A stretch of DNA of 64,000 bases from Verrucomicrobiia bacterium. GTDB lineage: Bacteria > Verrucomicrobiota > Verrucomicrobiia > Limisphaerales > UBA11358. Below are positions 44,156 through 54,481 of this stretch, piece by piece. The number at the start of each line of letters is the position of its first letter. The stretch's first letter is position 1. The DNA lies in the NCBI GenBank assembly GCA_031290985.1, contig JARLJW010000111.1, positions 116,104 through 180,103 on the forward strand. The letters run 5' to 3'. A program made the position numbers and the translations under genes. The notes beneath the pieces were generated by a model. That model made no database searches. It saw nothing but the letters and a program-made list of their open reading frames with translations, and was not told where the DNA came from.

Positions 44156-47100
44156 ATGGCACATTCAATGGCGTTCCGTTTGCCACCCCCGCGTGACTGC
44201 AGGGGGTGGCGGAGCTTTTGGGTTCTCGGGCTGCTGCTGGCAGTTGGCGGCGGCATGATGACAAACGGCCTGGCCACGCCGGCACGGTATGAAAATTCTG
44301 ATTACCTGATCGACAACTGGCAGGGCAGCGAGGGCGACAGCATGGGGTTGCAGGAAAATTCCGCATCCTGTATGGCACAAACGCCGGACGGTCACATCTG
44401 GGTGGGCACCTATGGCGGCCTCGTGCGGTTCAACGGCTATGATTTCAACCCGCCGACCGGCTCCACGAACGCCCCGCAGACGGAGGAAATCATCAACCGG
44501 CTGCACGTGGACCACGCCGGAAAATTGTGGGTGGCCACGGAAAAACGGATTGTGCTCCTCGAAAAAGGGGCCTGGCGCGAGGTCACGCGTTTCGACGGCC
44601 AGGACCTGGTGATCCGCTCCTTCGCCGAGGATGCGGCGGGGCAGATGTGGTGCGGCACGCTGGAGGGGAAATTATACGCCATCAAAAACAACCGGCTGGA
44701 AGCGGTGGTGCCGCCCGCGCCGTTGTTTCCCAGCGGCGTCTTCTGCTGCGTGGATAAAAAGGATGGCAGCCTCTGGGTGGCGAACCGCGGCTACATCGGC
44801 CGGCTGACCGCCCAGGGCTGGCAGGCGGCCGGCCCGGAGGCGATGGATCGCAAACCGCTCGTGGCCACGGCGGCCAGCGATGGCGGGTTGTGGGTTTATT
44901 TCCAGGTCAAAAACCAACTGGTGCACTATCACACGGACGGCCCGCCGGAGATTTTCGCGGCGCCAGGCGTCATCCAGTTCCGCGAGCTCTATGAGGATCA
45001 CACCGGCGCCTTGTGGATCGGTTCCACCTTGAGCGGGCTGAGCCGGTTCATGCCTGGAAATTCGAATCTGGACCTGTCCATCACCATCACGAACGGACTG
45101 GCGAACAACGTGGTGGTCGCGCTGATGGAGGACCGGGAAAACAACCTGTGGGTGGGCACGGGCAGCGGCGGATTGCACCGGCTGGTGCCCCGGAGATTTT
45201 CGAATATCGGCCTGGCGCAGGGCCTGCCCAATCCCATCTGCCGTTCGATCATTGAGGAGTCGCCGGGGCATTATCTGGTGGGCACGCACGGCAGCGGCAT
45301 GGCCCGGGTGTCGGCCGGGCGGGTGACCTCCATCCAACGGGCCCCGGACGAACTGCTCCCCGCCAGCTCATTCATCTGGACCGAGCTGCGCGATCATGCC
45401 GGCCATATCTGGCTGGGCACCTACAACGGCGGCGTGGTGACCGAGGACAACGGCGTGGAGCGCGCCCTGCCCGCCTGGCCGGCCGGGCTCAGCAAAAGCG
45501 TCAATGCGCTGTACGAGGATGCCCAAAACCGGATCTGGATCGGCACCTACTCCGGAGTGGGGATCATCGAGAAAAACCAGGTCCGGATGTTTTTGGGGGA
45601 CTCCAACCAGCCGCTGGCAAAAGCGAACGTCCGGGTGATGGCGGAGGACAAGCGGGCCGGGGTGCTCTGGCTCGGCACCTACGACCGGGGCGTGTTGTGC
45701 GTGCAGGGTGAGCAGGTGACACACTTTGGGACGGATGAAGGCGTGCCCGCAGGGCATGTTTGTTCGCTGGTGCTGGACGGCGACGGCTGCGCGTGGGCGG
45801 GCATTTATCAAAAGGGGCTCGTGGGCATCCGCAACGGCAAAGTCACGGTCATCAACCGCGCCAGCGGCCTGCCGGCGGACACCGTCGGCTCCCTCCTGGA
45901 CGACGGGCTGGGATATTTCTGGCTCGGCACGGATGACGGCATTTTGCGTGTGTCCACGAAGGAACTGCACCGGATCTGGCAGGATCCGGCGGCCCGGCCC
46001 GCCTTCAAGGTATTCGACATAAACGACGGCCTGGCCTCGGTGGAGTGCGCGGTGGCGTTTCAAAACACGGCGCTGCGCGACCAGGCGGGACGGCTGTGGT
46101 TCGCCACCCAAAAAGGCGTGGCGACGGTGGATCCCCGCAGTTTGCAACTGAACACGAATCCGCCGCCGTTGGTCATCGAGCGTGTCTCATACACGGAACA
46201 CAGCGGGAATAAAATCGTCCTGGAAAATCCCGGCACGGCCACGCTGGTCCTGCCGGCCGGGGCCACGGAACTGGCCATCGATTACGCGGCGTTGAGTTAT
46301 ACGGCACCGGACAAGATCCGGTTTACCTGCCGGCTGGAAGGTCCCCGGCGGACTTGGGCGGAGACCAACCAGCTCCGCACCCAGCTCTTTCACACGCTGG
46401 CGCCGGGCAGCTACCGGTTTGCCGCCCGGGCCGCCAACAACGACGGCATCTGGAACCCGCAGGACACCGTGTGCGCCTTCGTCGTGGAGCCGTTCGTGTG
46501 GCAGACGGCGTGGTTCCGGGCGCTGGGGCTGGGTGGCCTGGCGCTGGCGGTGGGCTTCGGCGGCTGGCGGCTGGCGCGCCTCCAGCTCCGTTACCAACTG
46601 GAAAAACTTGGCTTGCAGCGCGAGCGGGTGCGGCTCGCGGCGGTGATGGAGGCCACGAGCGACCTGGTGGTTTTCACGGATGACAACCGGAACATCCTGC
46701 ACATCAACCCGGCCGGAAAAAAATTGCTGGGGGCGGACGGACCGGGCGCGCCGCCGGTCTTGAAATGGTCGGACCTGTATCTGTTGCAGGAATATCAGCG
46801 GATGGAAACCGAGGCCATTCCGGTGGCGGAAAAGGCGGGCACCTGGGAGGGCGAGACCCTGATCCGCAACCGGGCCGGCCAGGAGATCCCCGTTTCGACG
46901 GTGATCATCGTGGACAAGGATGCGACCGGGAAGATCAATTTCATCTCCGCGATCGCCCGCGACATCTCCGAACGCAAGAGCGCGGAGGAGAAACACGCGC
47001 GGCTGGAGGAACAACTGCGCCAGTCGCAAAAGATGGAGGCGGTGGGCCGATTGTCCGGCGGGGTGGCGCACGATTTCAACAACCTGCTGGCGGTCATCAC

Positions 47101-48157
47101 GGGCAACGTGTCGCTGCTGGAGCTGGATGAAACCCTGCTGCCCGACCAGCGCGAGGCGCTGGATGAGATCAAGCAGGCCTCGGAACGGGCGGCGGCCCTC
47201 ACGCGGCAACTGCTGGCGTTCAGCCGGCGGCAGACGATCAAGCCCCGCAACCTGGACCTCAACGCCGTGGTGGAAAACACGGGCAAGATGTTCCGGCGCA
47301 TCCTGACGGAGGAGATCCGCATGAAGCTCACGCCCGCCCCCGCCCCGGTGGTCGTGCAGGCGGACATCGGCATGATCGAACAGGTGCTGCTCAACCTGGT
47401 GGTGAACGCGCGCGACGCCATGCCCGACGGCGGGGAGCTGGAGATCGGCATCGCCACGGTGACCCTGGATGCCGCGCAGGCCGCCCGGATGGCCGGCGCC
47501 AGCGCCGGGGCGTTCGCCGTGTTGAGCGTGAAGGACAGCGGCTGCGGCATTGCGCCGGAAGTTTTGCCGCGCATCTTCGAACCGTTTTTCACGACGAAGG
47601 ACGTGGGCAAGGGCACGGGCCTGGGCCTGGCGACGGTTTACGGCATCGTGCAGCAACACAAGGGCTGGGTGGATGTGCACAGCCAGCCCGGACGGGGCAC
47701 CTGGTTCCAGATTTATCTGCCGTTGCTGGTGGATGCGGCAACCGCCGAGGCGGCAACCAACATGCCCCAAAAAGGGCCCCGCGGCAGCGAAACCATCCTG
47801 GTGGCGGAAGATGAACCGGCCCTGCGCAAACTCATCACCCGGACCTTGAAACAGCTCGGCTATGAAATCATCGAGACGGCCAGCGGCAAACAGGCGCTCG
47901 AAGCGTGGGAGAAAAACCAGGCGGTCATCCGGCTGGTGTTGACCGACATGGTGATGCCCGAGGGCATCAGCGGCCTGGAACTGGCGCGCCGCCTGCGGCT
48001 GCAGGTGCCGTCGTTGAAAATCATCTTCATGAGCGGTTACAATGCGGAGATCGCCGGCAAATCGAGCGACCTGGTGGAAGGCGTTAATTTTATTCCCAAA
48101 CCATTCAACCAGTTCCAACTGGCGACCATCGTGCGGGCGAGCCTCGACCGGGCTTGA
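44156..48157 (+). CDS. Hybrid sensor histidine kinase with two-component propeller
   Basis: A 1333-residue membrane sensor. After an N-terminal signal or anchor ([16 protein letters not shown]), residues about 45-665 carry Reg_prop repeats ([66 protein letters not shown]), two seven-bladed propellers by analogy. A Y_Y_Y domain follows (about 690-770, [12 protein letters not shown]), one TM helix (about 785-805), PAS (about 820-940), the phosphoacceptor His972 in GGVAHDFNN, HATPase ([36 protein letters not shown]) and a receiver with Asp1264 ([10 protein letters not shown]). This is the HTCS-like layout that senses outside sugars in Bacteroides, but the output is a receiver, not an AraC domain. 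The cassette starting at 48549 lies downstream on the same strand. Confidence 0.92.
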   Translation: MAHSMAFRLPPPRDCRGWRSFWVLGLLLAVGGGMMTNGLATPARYENSDYLIDNWQGSEGDSMGLQENSASCMAQTPDGHIWVGTYGGLVRFNGYDFNPPTGSTNAPQTEEIINRLHVDHAGKLWVATEKRIVLLEKGAWREVTRFDGQDLVIRSFAEDAAGQMWCGTLEGKLYAIKNNRLEAVVPPAPLFPSGVFCCVDKKDGSLWVANRGYIGRLTAQGWQAAGPEAMDRKPLVATAASDGGLWVYFQVKNQLVHYHTDGPPEIFAAPGVIQFRELYEDHTGALWIGSTLSGLSRFMPGNSNLDLSITITNGLANNVVVALMEDRENNLWVGTGSGGLHRLVPRRFSNIGLAQGLPNPICRSIIEESPGHYLVGTHGSGMARVSAGRVTSIQRAPDELLPASSFIWTELRDHAGHIWLGTYNGGVVTEDNGVERALPAWPAGLSKSVNALYEDAQNRIWIGTYSGVGIIEKNQVRMFLGDSNQPLAKANVRVMAEDKRAGVLWLGTYDRGVLCVQGEQVTHFGTDEGVPAGHVCSLVLDGDGCAWAGIYQKGLVGIRNGKVTVINRASGLPADTVGSLLDDGLGYFWLGTDDGILRVSTKELHRIWQDPAARPAFKVFDINDGLASVECAVAFQNTALRDQAGRLWFATQKGVATVDPRSLQLNTNPPPLVIERVSYTEHSGNKIVLENPGTATLVLPAGATELAIDYAALSYTAPDKIRFTCRLEGPRRTWAETNQLRTQLFHTLAPGSYRFAARAANNDGIWNPQDTVCAFVVEPFVWQTAWFRALGLGGLALAVGFGGWRLARLQLRYQLEKLGLQRERVRLAAVMEATSDLVVFTDDNRNILHINPAGKKLLGADGPGAPPVLKWSDLYLLQEYQRMETEAIPVAEKAGTWEGETLIRNRAGQEIPVSTVIIVDKDATGKINFISAIARDISERKSAEEKHARLEEQLRQSQKMEAVGRLSGGVAHDFNNLLAVITGNVSLLELDETLLPDQREALDEIKQASERAAALTRQLLAFSRRQTIKPRNLDLNAVVENTGKMFRRILTEEIRMKLTPAPAPVVVQADIGMIEQVLLNLVVNARDAMPDGGELEIGIATVTLDAAQAARMAGASAGAFAVLSVKDSGCGIAPEVLPRIFEPFFTTKDVGKGTGLGLATVYGIVQQHKGWVDVHSQPGRGTWFQIYLPLLVDAATAEAATNMPQKGPRGSETILVAEDEPALRKLITRTLKQLGYEIIETASGKQALEAWEKNQAVIRLVLTDMVMPEGISGLELARRLRLQVPSLKIIFMSGYNAEIAGKSSDLVEGVNFIPKPFNQFQLATIVRASLDRA

Positions 48158-48548
48158 ACGAAATTGGCCGGAAGTAAATTAGCCAGGCATCCGCCCGTCA
48201 CGAGCGGCCAATTCCATGCACTTCCACCTCCGGCAACCGCGCCCAAAAACAGCGCTGAAATTGACGCCGGATGGATCACCAAAAAAACCGAATGCGAAAA
48301 ATCAATTAAACCCGCATTTTTTGCCCTCACGAATAAGGATTTGAAATACTTTGAGTTACAAACCGGTTTTAACTTGAGAACCGGCAGGCGCTCTGTCAAA
48401 AGAACAAAGTTGCCAGTTAGTGGGAGGCTGGAACCGTTGGAAGCAAATGAAGCGAGCGTATTGAAGCGACCGCATTTATTCCAATAACCCTTTAAATCTG
48501 TAGTACAACAAATATTAAAGCCATCAGCCATCATCAGACAGGAGCCAG
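48158..48548 (+). other. Intergenic region upstream of the DUF3570 cassette
   Basis: 391 bases, clearly more AT-rich than the flanking genes, between the propeller kinase and the DUF3570 gene. I see no supported gene; ORF 48164..48487 has no domain. It holds the palindrome AAACCGGTTT (about 48361-48370), with GTTACAAACC just before it, and a second AACCGG about 10 bases on, probably the promoter region of the cassette. An AGGAG lies just before the ATG at 48549. Confidence 0.55.
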
Positions 48549-50060
48549 ATGAAGCGACAAACACTTCATCATGACAAACCCGGGTTGCACCTCCCCGCAA
48601 TTCAGACGCCACATTTATCATTTAACATGGAGCTTTCAGCGAGCCGCCCGGCACCGGTTGGGCCATGCGAACGTTCTCCGGCGGACGAAGCCCGCCTGGC
48701 CCGCCGCCGCCGGACCCTGGCGCTGACCTTGGCGCTGCTGCTGTTGTTGCTGCGGCTGAACCGTGCGTTGGGGCAGTCGGAAGATGATGTTGGGTACCGG
48801 CATTCGCTGTATCAGGAGGACGATCACCGGATCAAGGTCAGCACGGACAACTGGCAGTTCGATGTGGGGCTGCGCCAAAACGTGCGGGTGACCGGGGAAG
48901 TGGTGATGGATGCCATCTCGGGGGCGACGCCGAACGGGGCGCCGCCGCCGAGCCAGTGGTCGTACGTCACCTTCAACAATTTGTTTCAGAACGCGTACAA
49001 GGCCAACTACGGCAATTTTTACAACCAGAACATCGCGGAAAACCAGGATCTCTACTACAGCAACATCGAGAGCTACTACGACCTGACGAACAACGCGGCG
49101 CAATACGCCAAAACGCAGGCCTTCACCGTGGCCACGAACAGTGCGACCTCCGCCTACCAGACGCTGACAAACAACCCCAACCTCCACCGCAACAAGGTGC
49201 CCCTGACGGGCATGAATGACCGGCGGGTGGCATTTTCCATCGCGTTGCCGGTGACGTTCGGGCCGCACCAGGTGACGCCGTCCTTTTCCTACAGCGAGGA
49301 GAGTGATTATATTTCCTATGGCGGCGCGTTGAACTATTCGCTGGCGCTCAACGAAAAAAACACGCTCCTCAGCGCGGGCTGGTCGCATGACCAGGACTCG
49401 GTGCGGGATGACAATCTGGAGTGGCAGCCGAAGATGACCGACGACATTTTGCTCGGGCTAGTGCAACTGTTCGGCCCCAAGGCGTACCTGACGGTGAACG
49501 CCACGCTGGGTTTTGAGCATGGCTACCTGAACGACCCCTACCGCAGCGTCATCGCGGCGACGAACTTTCCGGCCGCGACGCCGGACGACCTGGCGGGTTT
49601 TGCAGAAAAGCGTCCGCGGCATCGCAACAGCGAGATCTTGTATGCCGCCTGGACGCAGTTCATCACGCCGCTGAACGGGAGCTACGAGGTGGGCTACCGG
49701 TTCTTCCATGATTCGTACGGGATTTACGCCAACACGCTGGACTTGAACTGGCATCAAAAGGTCGGCAAGCACCTCGTCATCTCCCCGATGGTGCGTTACT
49801 ACATCCAGAACGCGGCCAGCTTCTATTACCTCGAGGTTCCCGACTACAACAACAAGCCGGATTTTTATTCGTCGGACTACCGTCTGTCCGAGTATGAAAC
49901 GATTGCGGGCGGCCTGACCATCAGTTGGCGCTTTTACAAGCATCTGTCCATTGATGCCGGCTACACCCGTTACGTGATGATCGGGCTGGATGGCCAGACC
50001 TCCCAAAGCGCGTATCCCTCGGCCAACCTGTACAGCCTCGGCCTGCGGGGCTGGTTTTGA
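48549..50060 (+). CDS. DUF3570 outer-membrane beta-barrel protein
   Basis: A 503-residue protein recognised as DUF3570 by its barrel with alternating aromatic and polar strands (HQVTPSFSYSEESDYISYG, SYEVGYRFFHDSYGIYANTL, ISPMVRYYIQNAASFYYLEV), the DRRVAFSIALPVTFG strand and a terminal aromatic residue (GLRGWF) as in outer-membrane proteins. The signal segment is RRRRTLALTLALLLLLLRLN, ending ALGQ. The ATG at 48549 has a good AGGAG but makes a 57-residue leader; MELSASRPAP at 48627 gives a shorter one. First gene of the cassette with TlpA, DUF4266 and DsbD. Its role is unknown; it may be a pore or holder for the redox partners. Confidence 0.82.
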   Translation: MKRQTLHHDKPGLHLPAIQTPHLSFNMELSASRPAPVGPCERSPADEARLARRRRTLALTLALLLLLLRLNRALGQSEDDVGYRHSLYQEDDHRIKVSTDNWQFDVGLRQNVRVTGEVVMDAISGATPNGAPPPSQWSYVTFNNLFQNAYKANYGNFYNQNIAENQDLYYSNIESYYDLTNNAAQYAKTQAFTVATNSATSAYQTLTNNPNLHRNKVPLTGMNDRRVAFSIALPVTFGPHQVTPSFSYSEESDYISYGGALNYSLALNEKNTLLSAGWSHDQDSVRDDNLEWQPKMTDDILLGLVQLFGPKAYLTVNATLGFEHGYLNDPYRSVIAATNFPAATPDDLAGFAEKRPRHRNSEILYAAWTQFITPLNGSYEVGYRFFHDSYGIYANTLDLNWHQKVGKHLVISPMVRYYIQNAASFYYLEVPDYNNKPDFYSSDYRLSEYETIAGGLTISWRFYKHLSIDAGYTRYVMIGLDGQTSQSAYPSANLYSLGLRGWF

Positions 50061-50587
50061 TGACTGATCCAATTATGAAAACCATCCGCTCCATTTTAAT
50101 GAAACCCGCCTGGCTGGTGGCGGCCGGGGGGCTGCTGCTGTGCCAGCCGGTTGATGCCGGCCTCAAGCCCGGGGACAACTTTCTGGACCTCACGGCGTAC
50201 AAGCTGGAGGGCAAACTGCCGGACGACCTGAAGGGGAAGATCGTGATCGTGGATTTCTGGGCGTCCTGGTGCGGGCCCTGCAAGGAATCATTCCCGGTGC
50301 TGAACGAACTCCAGAAAAAATACGGCGGGAAGGGCGTGCTCATCCTGGCCATCAATGAGGACGAGGAGAAGTCCGACATGGCGGATTTTCTGAAGGACAA
50401 CCCGGCCACTTTCACCGTGGTGCGGGATGCCGCCCAGAAGCTGGTCGCGGCGGCCGGCATCCAGACCATGCCCAGTTCCTTCGTCCTGGATGCGACCGGC
50501 CAGGTGAAGTTTTTTCACAATGGCTTTCATGGCGCGGCCACCCGGAAGCAATACGTGGAGGAGCTGGAATCGCTCCTGAAAAAATAA
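50060..50587 (+). CDS. TlpA-like thioredoxin
   Basis: A 175-residue exported thiol-disulfide protein of the TlpA/ResA group. Signal peptide (LMKPAWLVAAGGLLLCQPVDA), thioredoxin fold with VDFWASWCGPCKESFPVL (the CxxC active site), AINEDEEKSDMADFL and the cis-Pro loop at TMPSSFVLD. The ATG at 50060 overlaps the DUF3570 stop (TGATG); the track's TTG one codon earlier is less likely. Kept reduced, presumably by the DsbD encoded two genes later, it would reduce or isomerise cysteines in the periplasm, with the DUF4266 lipoprotein as the obvious local target. Confidence 0.9.
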   Translation: MTDPIMKTIRSILMKPAWLVAAGGLLLCQPVDAGLKPGDNFLDLTAYKLEGKLPDDLKGKIVIVDFWASWCGPCKESFPVLNELQKKYGGKGVLILAINEDEEKSDMADFLKDNPATFTVVRDAAQKLVAAAGIQTMPSSFVLDATGQVKFFHNGFHGAATRKQYVEELESLLKK

Positions 50588-50591
50588 ACTT

Positions 50592-50822
50592 ATGACCCCG
50601 AAAACATCAAAGCTGACCACCCTCGCCCTGCTGGCGGTTGTGGCGGGGCTGCTGACCGGTTGCGAGACCGTGAAACCGTGGCAACGCAAGACGCTCGCGG
50701 ATTACACCATGCGCGGCGACCGCGACCCGATGGGCGATGCGATCATTGAACATGTTTTCTTTTCCCGCGAGATGGCCTCGGGGGGCAAGGGCGTGGGCGG
50801 GGGCGGCTGCGGCTGCAATTGA
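50592..50822 (+). CDS. DUF4266 small lipoprotein with C-terminal GGGGCGCN
   Basis: A 76-residue lipoprotein: hydrophobic signal KLTTLALLAVVAGLLTGC with the lipobox Cys. The mature part is only about 53 residues, with VKPWQRKTLADYTM, RGDRDPM, HVFFSREMASGGKGVGGGG and the terminal CGCN. This matches DUF4266, whose last residues are nearly invariant as I know the family. The two closely spaced cysteines at a glycine-rich end look like a metal, flavin or crosslink site, or a peptide meant for modification. It lies between a TlpA and a DsbD gene (4 and 9 bases), which fits thiol maintenance. Function unknown. Confidence 0.88.
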   Translation: MTPKTSKLTTLALLAVVAGLLTGCETVKPWQRKTLADYTMRGDRDPMGDAIIEHVFFSREMASGGKGVGGGGCGCN

Positions 50823-50831
50823 AGCAAGTTG

Positions 50832-52469
50832 ATGAAAGCCCGTTTCCAATTTTACCTGATGTTCTGGCTTGCGGGCCTGGTCATGGCGGCGCGCGCCGCA
50901 GATGCGGACTCCACGCGCAGTCCGTTTGGGGTCAAGGTCGCCAGCGACTTCAACGGCGGGGCGCCGGTCTTGAAGGTGGATTTCACGGTGCCGGCGGGTT
51001 GCGTGCTGTATTATGAGCGCCTGCACTTTCTCGCGGCCGACGGCACGGAACTGACGCCCCAACGCCTGCCGGCGCCGATCATCGCCGTGGACCAGGCCAC
51101 GGGGCATGAGAAGAAACTGTATGACCGGAACTTCAGCGTGCTGCTGGCGCCGGTGGGCGGGGAGCTGACCGTCAAATTTCAAGGCTGCACGAACGCCGCG
51201 TGTTTTTTCCCGGAAAAGCGCACGTTTGCGGTGAAGGCCGCCGGCGGGTATGCGGAGGTCACCGCCACGCCCACGGAAATGGTGGCCGTGGCCGGTGATC
51301 CGGCCGCCGCCTCAACCGACTGGCAAACGCCGGCGAAAGATTTTCAAGTGATCGCCCGGGAAACCGGTTACGTGAAGTCCGGGGACTTTGTCCGGTTTCT
51401 GAACCAGGCCGCGTCCGGGCAGTTGCAGGTGGCCAGCGACCCGCTCGCGAAGTACAAGCGCTTCGGCATCATCGCGACGGTCTGCCTGATCCTGCTGGGC
51501 GGGCTGGGTTTGAACCTGACGCCATGCGTGCTGCCGCTCATTCCGATCAACTTGGCCATCATCGGCGCGGGCCGGGCCGCGCATACGCGCCGGGAAGGTT
51601 TCCTGCACGGGGCGGCCTATGGTTTGGGCATGTCACTGGCTTACGGTGTGCTCGGCCTCGCGGTGGTGTTGACGGGGGCAAAATTTGGCACGCTCAATTC
51701 CTCCATCTGGTTCAACGTGGCGATCGCCCTGATCTTTGCCGTCCTGGCGCTGGCGATGTTCGATGTCTTCCATATTGATTTCACGCGTTTTGACCGGCTG
51801 CTGGGCAAACGGGAATCGCGGGTGGCGCACCAGACGCGCAGCAAATGGCTGGTGGCCTTCACGCTCGGGGCCATCGCGGCCTTGCTGGCGGGGGCGTGCG
51901 TGGCGCCGGTGGTGATTTCGGTTTTGCTGATGGCCACCGACCTGCACGCGAAGGGGGCGGCGATCGGGCTGGCCCTGCCGTTCCTGCTGGGCGTGGGCAT
52001 GGCCTTGCCGTGGCCGTTCATGGGCGCCAGCCTTTCCTTCCTGCCCAAGCCGGGCAAATGGATGGTCGGGGTGAAATACGGCTTTGGCGTGGCCATCCTC
52101 TTGTTCGCGCTTTATTACGGCAATATTGCTTATGGCCTGTTGCAGAGCCGGCACACCCAGTCCAGCTTGGCGGCGGCACCCGCTGCCGCCAGGGCGGTCG
52201 AAGGCGGCGACCAAACCCTGGCCCAGGCCCTGCATGAAGCGCAGGCCACCGGGAAACCGGTGTTCGTGGACTTTGCCGCCAGCTGGTGCAAAAACTGCGA
52301 GGCGATGGATTTCACGGTCTTCAACCAGTCCAATGTCCAGCGGCGCCTGCAGGATTTTGTGCTCGTGCGCTATCAGGCCGAGCGCCCGAATGAACCGCCC
52401 GCCAAGGATGTGCTGGATCATTTCAAAGTCCTCGGCCTGCCCACTTACCTCGTGCTTTCCGCCAAATAA
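50832..52469 (+). CDS. dsbD: Thiol:disulfide interchange protein DsbD
   Basis: A 545-residue inner-membrane protein that carries electrons from cytoplasmic thioredoxin to periplasmic partners. Signal peptide (FYLMFWLAGLVMAARA), the N-terminal alpha domain with CTNAACFFPEKRTF in place of the usual cysteine pair, the eight-helix beta domain with the redox cysteines in GLNLTPCVLPLIPINLA and AGACVAPVVISVL, and a C-terminal thioredoxin-like gamma domain with AASWCKNCEAMDF and the cis-Pro loop GLPTYLVL. All three redox pairs are present. It follows the DUF4266 gene and should serve the TlpA encoded in the same cassette. The ATG at 50832 is preferred over the TTG at 50829. Confidence 0.93.
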   Translation: MKARFQFYLMFWLAGLVMAARAADADSTRSPFGVKVASDFNGGAPVLKVDFTVPAGCVLYYERLHFLAADGTELTPQRLPAPIIAVDQATGHEKKLYDRNFSVLLAPVGGELTVKFQGCTNAACFFPEKRTFAVKAAGGYAEVTATPTEMVAVAGDPAAASTDWQTPAKDFQVIARETGYVKSGDFVRFLNQAASGQLQVASDPLAKYKRFGIIATVCLILLGGLGLNLTPCVLPLIPINLAIIGAGRAAHTRREGFLHGAAYGLGMSLAYGVLGLAVVLTGAKFGTLNSSIWFNVAIALIFAVLALAMFDVFHIDFTRFDRLLGKRESRVAHQTRSKWLVAFTLGAIAALLAGACVAPVVISVLLMATDLHAKGAAIGLALPFLLGVGMALPWPFMGASLSFLPKPGKWMVGVKYGFGVAILLFALYYGNIAYGLLQSRHTQSSLAAAPAAARAVEGGDQTLAQALHEAQATGKPVFVDFAASWCKNCEAMDFTVFNQSNVQRRLQDFVLVRYQAERPNEPPAKDVLDHFKVLGLPTYLVLSAK

Positions 52470-52500
52470 ATTTGCCGCCAACCCCTCCACGCCAACCATT

Positions 52501-54417
52501 ATGAAAACCAAAGTTGTTCCCAGCCTGTCCATCCTGCTTGCCCTGCTGTTGCAGGCCGCCCCGCTGCTGCGCTCGCTGGCGCCCGCCACCCAAGGGCTGG
52601 CCCCGTCCACCTGGGCGATTGTTTTGAAGATCGGCGTCGGGGCCGTCGCCCTGCTTGGGTTTGACGCCGTGTCACAGGCGTCGAGCATTTCCATCTCGCC
52701 GCCCAACGCCACCGCCGGGGTGGCCTACAGCGGCACAGTCACGTATTCCGGCGGTCATTCGGGCGCGGTCACCTCCATGTCGGTTTCCAATGTCTGCCTC
52801 GGCAGCCTGACTCCGTTTTTTGACGGTCTTTCCATCGTTTATTCCGGCGGCAACAAGGCCACCGTCACCGGCACGCCGACCGCCGCGGCCAGTTACACGT
52901 TCACGGTTACGTCCTGGTCAGGCGGCGGTTGCGGCGGGTCCCATGCCGACTCACGGGCGACCACGCTGGTCATCGGTGCCAGCGGGGGCGGCAATGTCGC
53001 CCCAACCACGCCATTTATCTCCCAGCCCCAGAACACGGTGGCCCAAATTGGTTCCGATGTAGTGTTAAGCGGCGGCACTTCCGGCAACCCGGTTCCCCAA
53101 TACCAATGGTGGCAAGGCGGCCAGCCGATTGCGGGCGCCACCAACTCCTTCCTGACCATCACCAACGTTCAACTGGCCAAAGCCGGCCTGTACACCTTGA
53201 CGGCCTCCAATGTCCTCAATGCCAGCCAGACCTTTGGCGCCCTGCCCAAGGCCAATTGTTACCTTTCAGCCTGCATCTCGGGCGGAACCAATTTTACCAC
53301 CTTGGACTATACGAACTATGCCCCGGCGGGCGTGGCTTTGACCATGTTCAGCTTCGTCACCAATGTGTCCACGGCGACGAATTATTATTACTGGATTTAT
53401 AACAGCTTGAACACCATCAGCACCAGCAACACCATTCCGTTCACCGCCACCGCGGTCGTGCCCGGCAAAAGCGGCACCTACAGCGTTTTCCTGAGCAGCA
53501 CGAACGCCGGCCCGATCACCATTTTTTCCAGCCAGTATTACGACTCGTATTGGTCCTTTGGTTATCCGCCCGCGTTTACGAACCAGTTGCCGGCCACCAC
53601 CAACCTCAATGCCGGCACCAACATCACCTTGTCCCTGCCCCTGCGCGGGAACTTTGACGTCTATGCCGTCGGGGCGGCGGCCGTCACCAACGGCGGCGTT
53701 CCCGGGGTGTTTTGGTACCGGGACAGCACCCTGTTGGCCGCGCAGGTTTTCACCAACGGCCCGGTCAGCGGAACCACGTTCACCAACTGGGCGTTTTTCA
53801 CCAGCCTGACCCTCAGCAACGTCACCACCGCCAATGCCGGCAATTACACCGTGGTGGCCACCAATTACTGGGGCAGCACCACCAGCAGTCCCGTGGCACT
53901 GTCCGTAACCTCGTCCGGCTTTGCTCCCGGCATCAGCGCCCAGCCCCCGGCGGGCCTCGCGTTGCTCGCCGGCCAGAGTTCAATCATCAGCGTCACGGTC
54001 ACCGGCACACCCCCGCTCAGCTATCAATGGCGGAAAGGCGGGGTTGGTCTGGCCGAGGGCGGGGTTTATGGCGGCACCGCGACCAACCTCCTTACCCTGA
54101 CCGCGGTCGGCACCGGCAACGCCGGCAATTATTCCGTGGCCATCACCAACAGCACCGGTGCCGTCACCAGCAGCGTCACCGCCGTGAGTGTCAGCGCTCC
54201 GCCAACTTTGGCCGCCGCTTCCGACGGCCCGGGCAGCCTTCAACTCAGCGGCAGCACGGCCACCGGCCTCACATATGTGGTGCTGTCCGCCACCAATCTG
54301 GCCAACGCCGGTTGGATTCCTGTCGTCACCAACAACACCGGTCCCGCCGGCACCATCAGCTTCCAGACCAATACCGCCGGCGGGCCGCAGAATTTCTACC
54401 GCCTCAAATTTCCGTGA
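52501..54417 (+). CDS. Secreted Ig-like domain protein
   Basis: A 638-residue exported protein from the ATG at 52501 (the track ORF starts inside dsbD). The N-terminal 60 residues hold two hydrophobic stretches (LSILLALLLQAAPLLRSL and TWAIVLKIGVGAVALLGF), so it may be membrane-anchored. Then a putative-Ig (He_PIG-like) domain (ISPPNATAGVAYSGTVTYSG), which includes cysteines at NVCLGSL and GGGCGGSH, and three Ig-like domains (VPQYQWWQGGQPIAGATNSF; DSTLLAAQVF ... NAGNYTVVATN; PLSYQWRKGGVGLAEGG). The shared C-terminal module ends NFYRLKFP. It is 31 bases after dsbD, so it probably belongs to the cassette. It may be an adhesin or scaffold. Confidence 0.75.
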   Translation: MKTKVVPSLSILLALLLQAAPLLRSLAPATQGLAPSTWAIVLKIGVGAVALLGFDAVSQASSISISPPNATAGVAYSGTVTYSGGHSGAVTSMSVSNVCLGSLTPFFDGLSIVYSGGNKATVTGTPTAAASYTFTVTSWSGGGCGGSHADSRATTLVIGASGGGNVAPTTPFISQPQNTVAQIGSDVVLSGGTSGNPVPQYQWWQGGQPIAGATNSFLTITNVQLAKAGLYTLTASNVLNASQTFGALPKANCYLSACISGGTNFTTLDYTNYAPAGVALTMFSFVTNVSTATNYYYWIYNSLNTISTSNTIPFTATAVVPGKSGTYSVFLSSTNAGPITIFSSQYYDSYWSFGYPPAFTNQLPATTNLNAGTNITLSLPLRGNFDVYAVGAAAVTNGGVPGVFWYRDSTLLAAQVFTNGPVSGTTFTNWAFFTSLTLSNVTTANAGNYTVVATNYWGSTTSSPVALSVTSSGFAPGISAQPPAGLALLAGQSSIISVTVTGTPPLSYQWRKGGVGLAEGGVYGGTATNLLTLTAVGTGNAGNYSVAITNSTGAVTSSVTAVSVSAPPTLAAASDGPGSLQLSGSTATGLTYVVLSATNLANAGWIPVVTNNTGPAGTISFQTNTAGGPQNFYRLKFP

Positions 54418-54481
54418 GCCACGACCATCCCCGGACAAAATCAGATTTTTCAGAACGGAACATGAAAGCCCTTTCAAAATT

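Noticed and set aside
46187-48118. A 643-residue minus-strand ORF opposite the propeller kinase, and similar long antisense ORFs at 2537..4096, 8747..10024, 22828..24102 and 32579..33847.
   Set aside because: They lie wholly opposite well-supported genes, are rich in Arg, His, Gln and Pro, and show no domain. Long open antisense frames are expected at this GC content.
48355-48370. GTTACAAACC upstream of the DUF3570 gene as a possible fifth operator copy.
   Set aside because: Only one half-site matches; the rest follows an unrelated AAACCGGTTT palindrome, so I did not count it.
48037-48621. 194-residue minus-strand ORF across the kinase end and the gap, and a plus ORF 48164..48487.
   Set aside because: No recognisable domain, and overlap with the kinase gene and the likely cassette promoter region.
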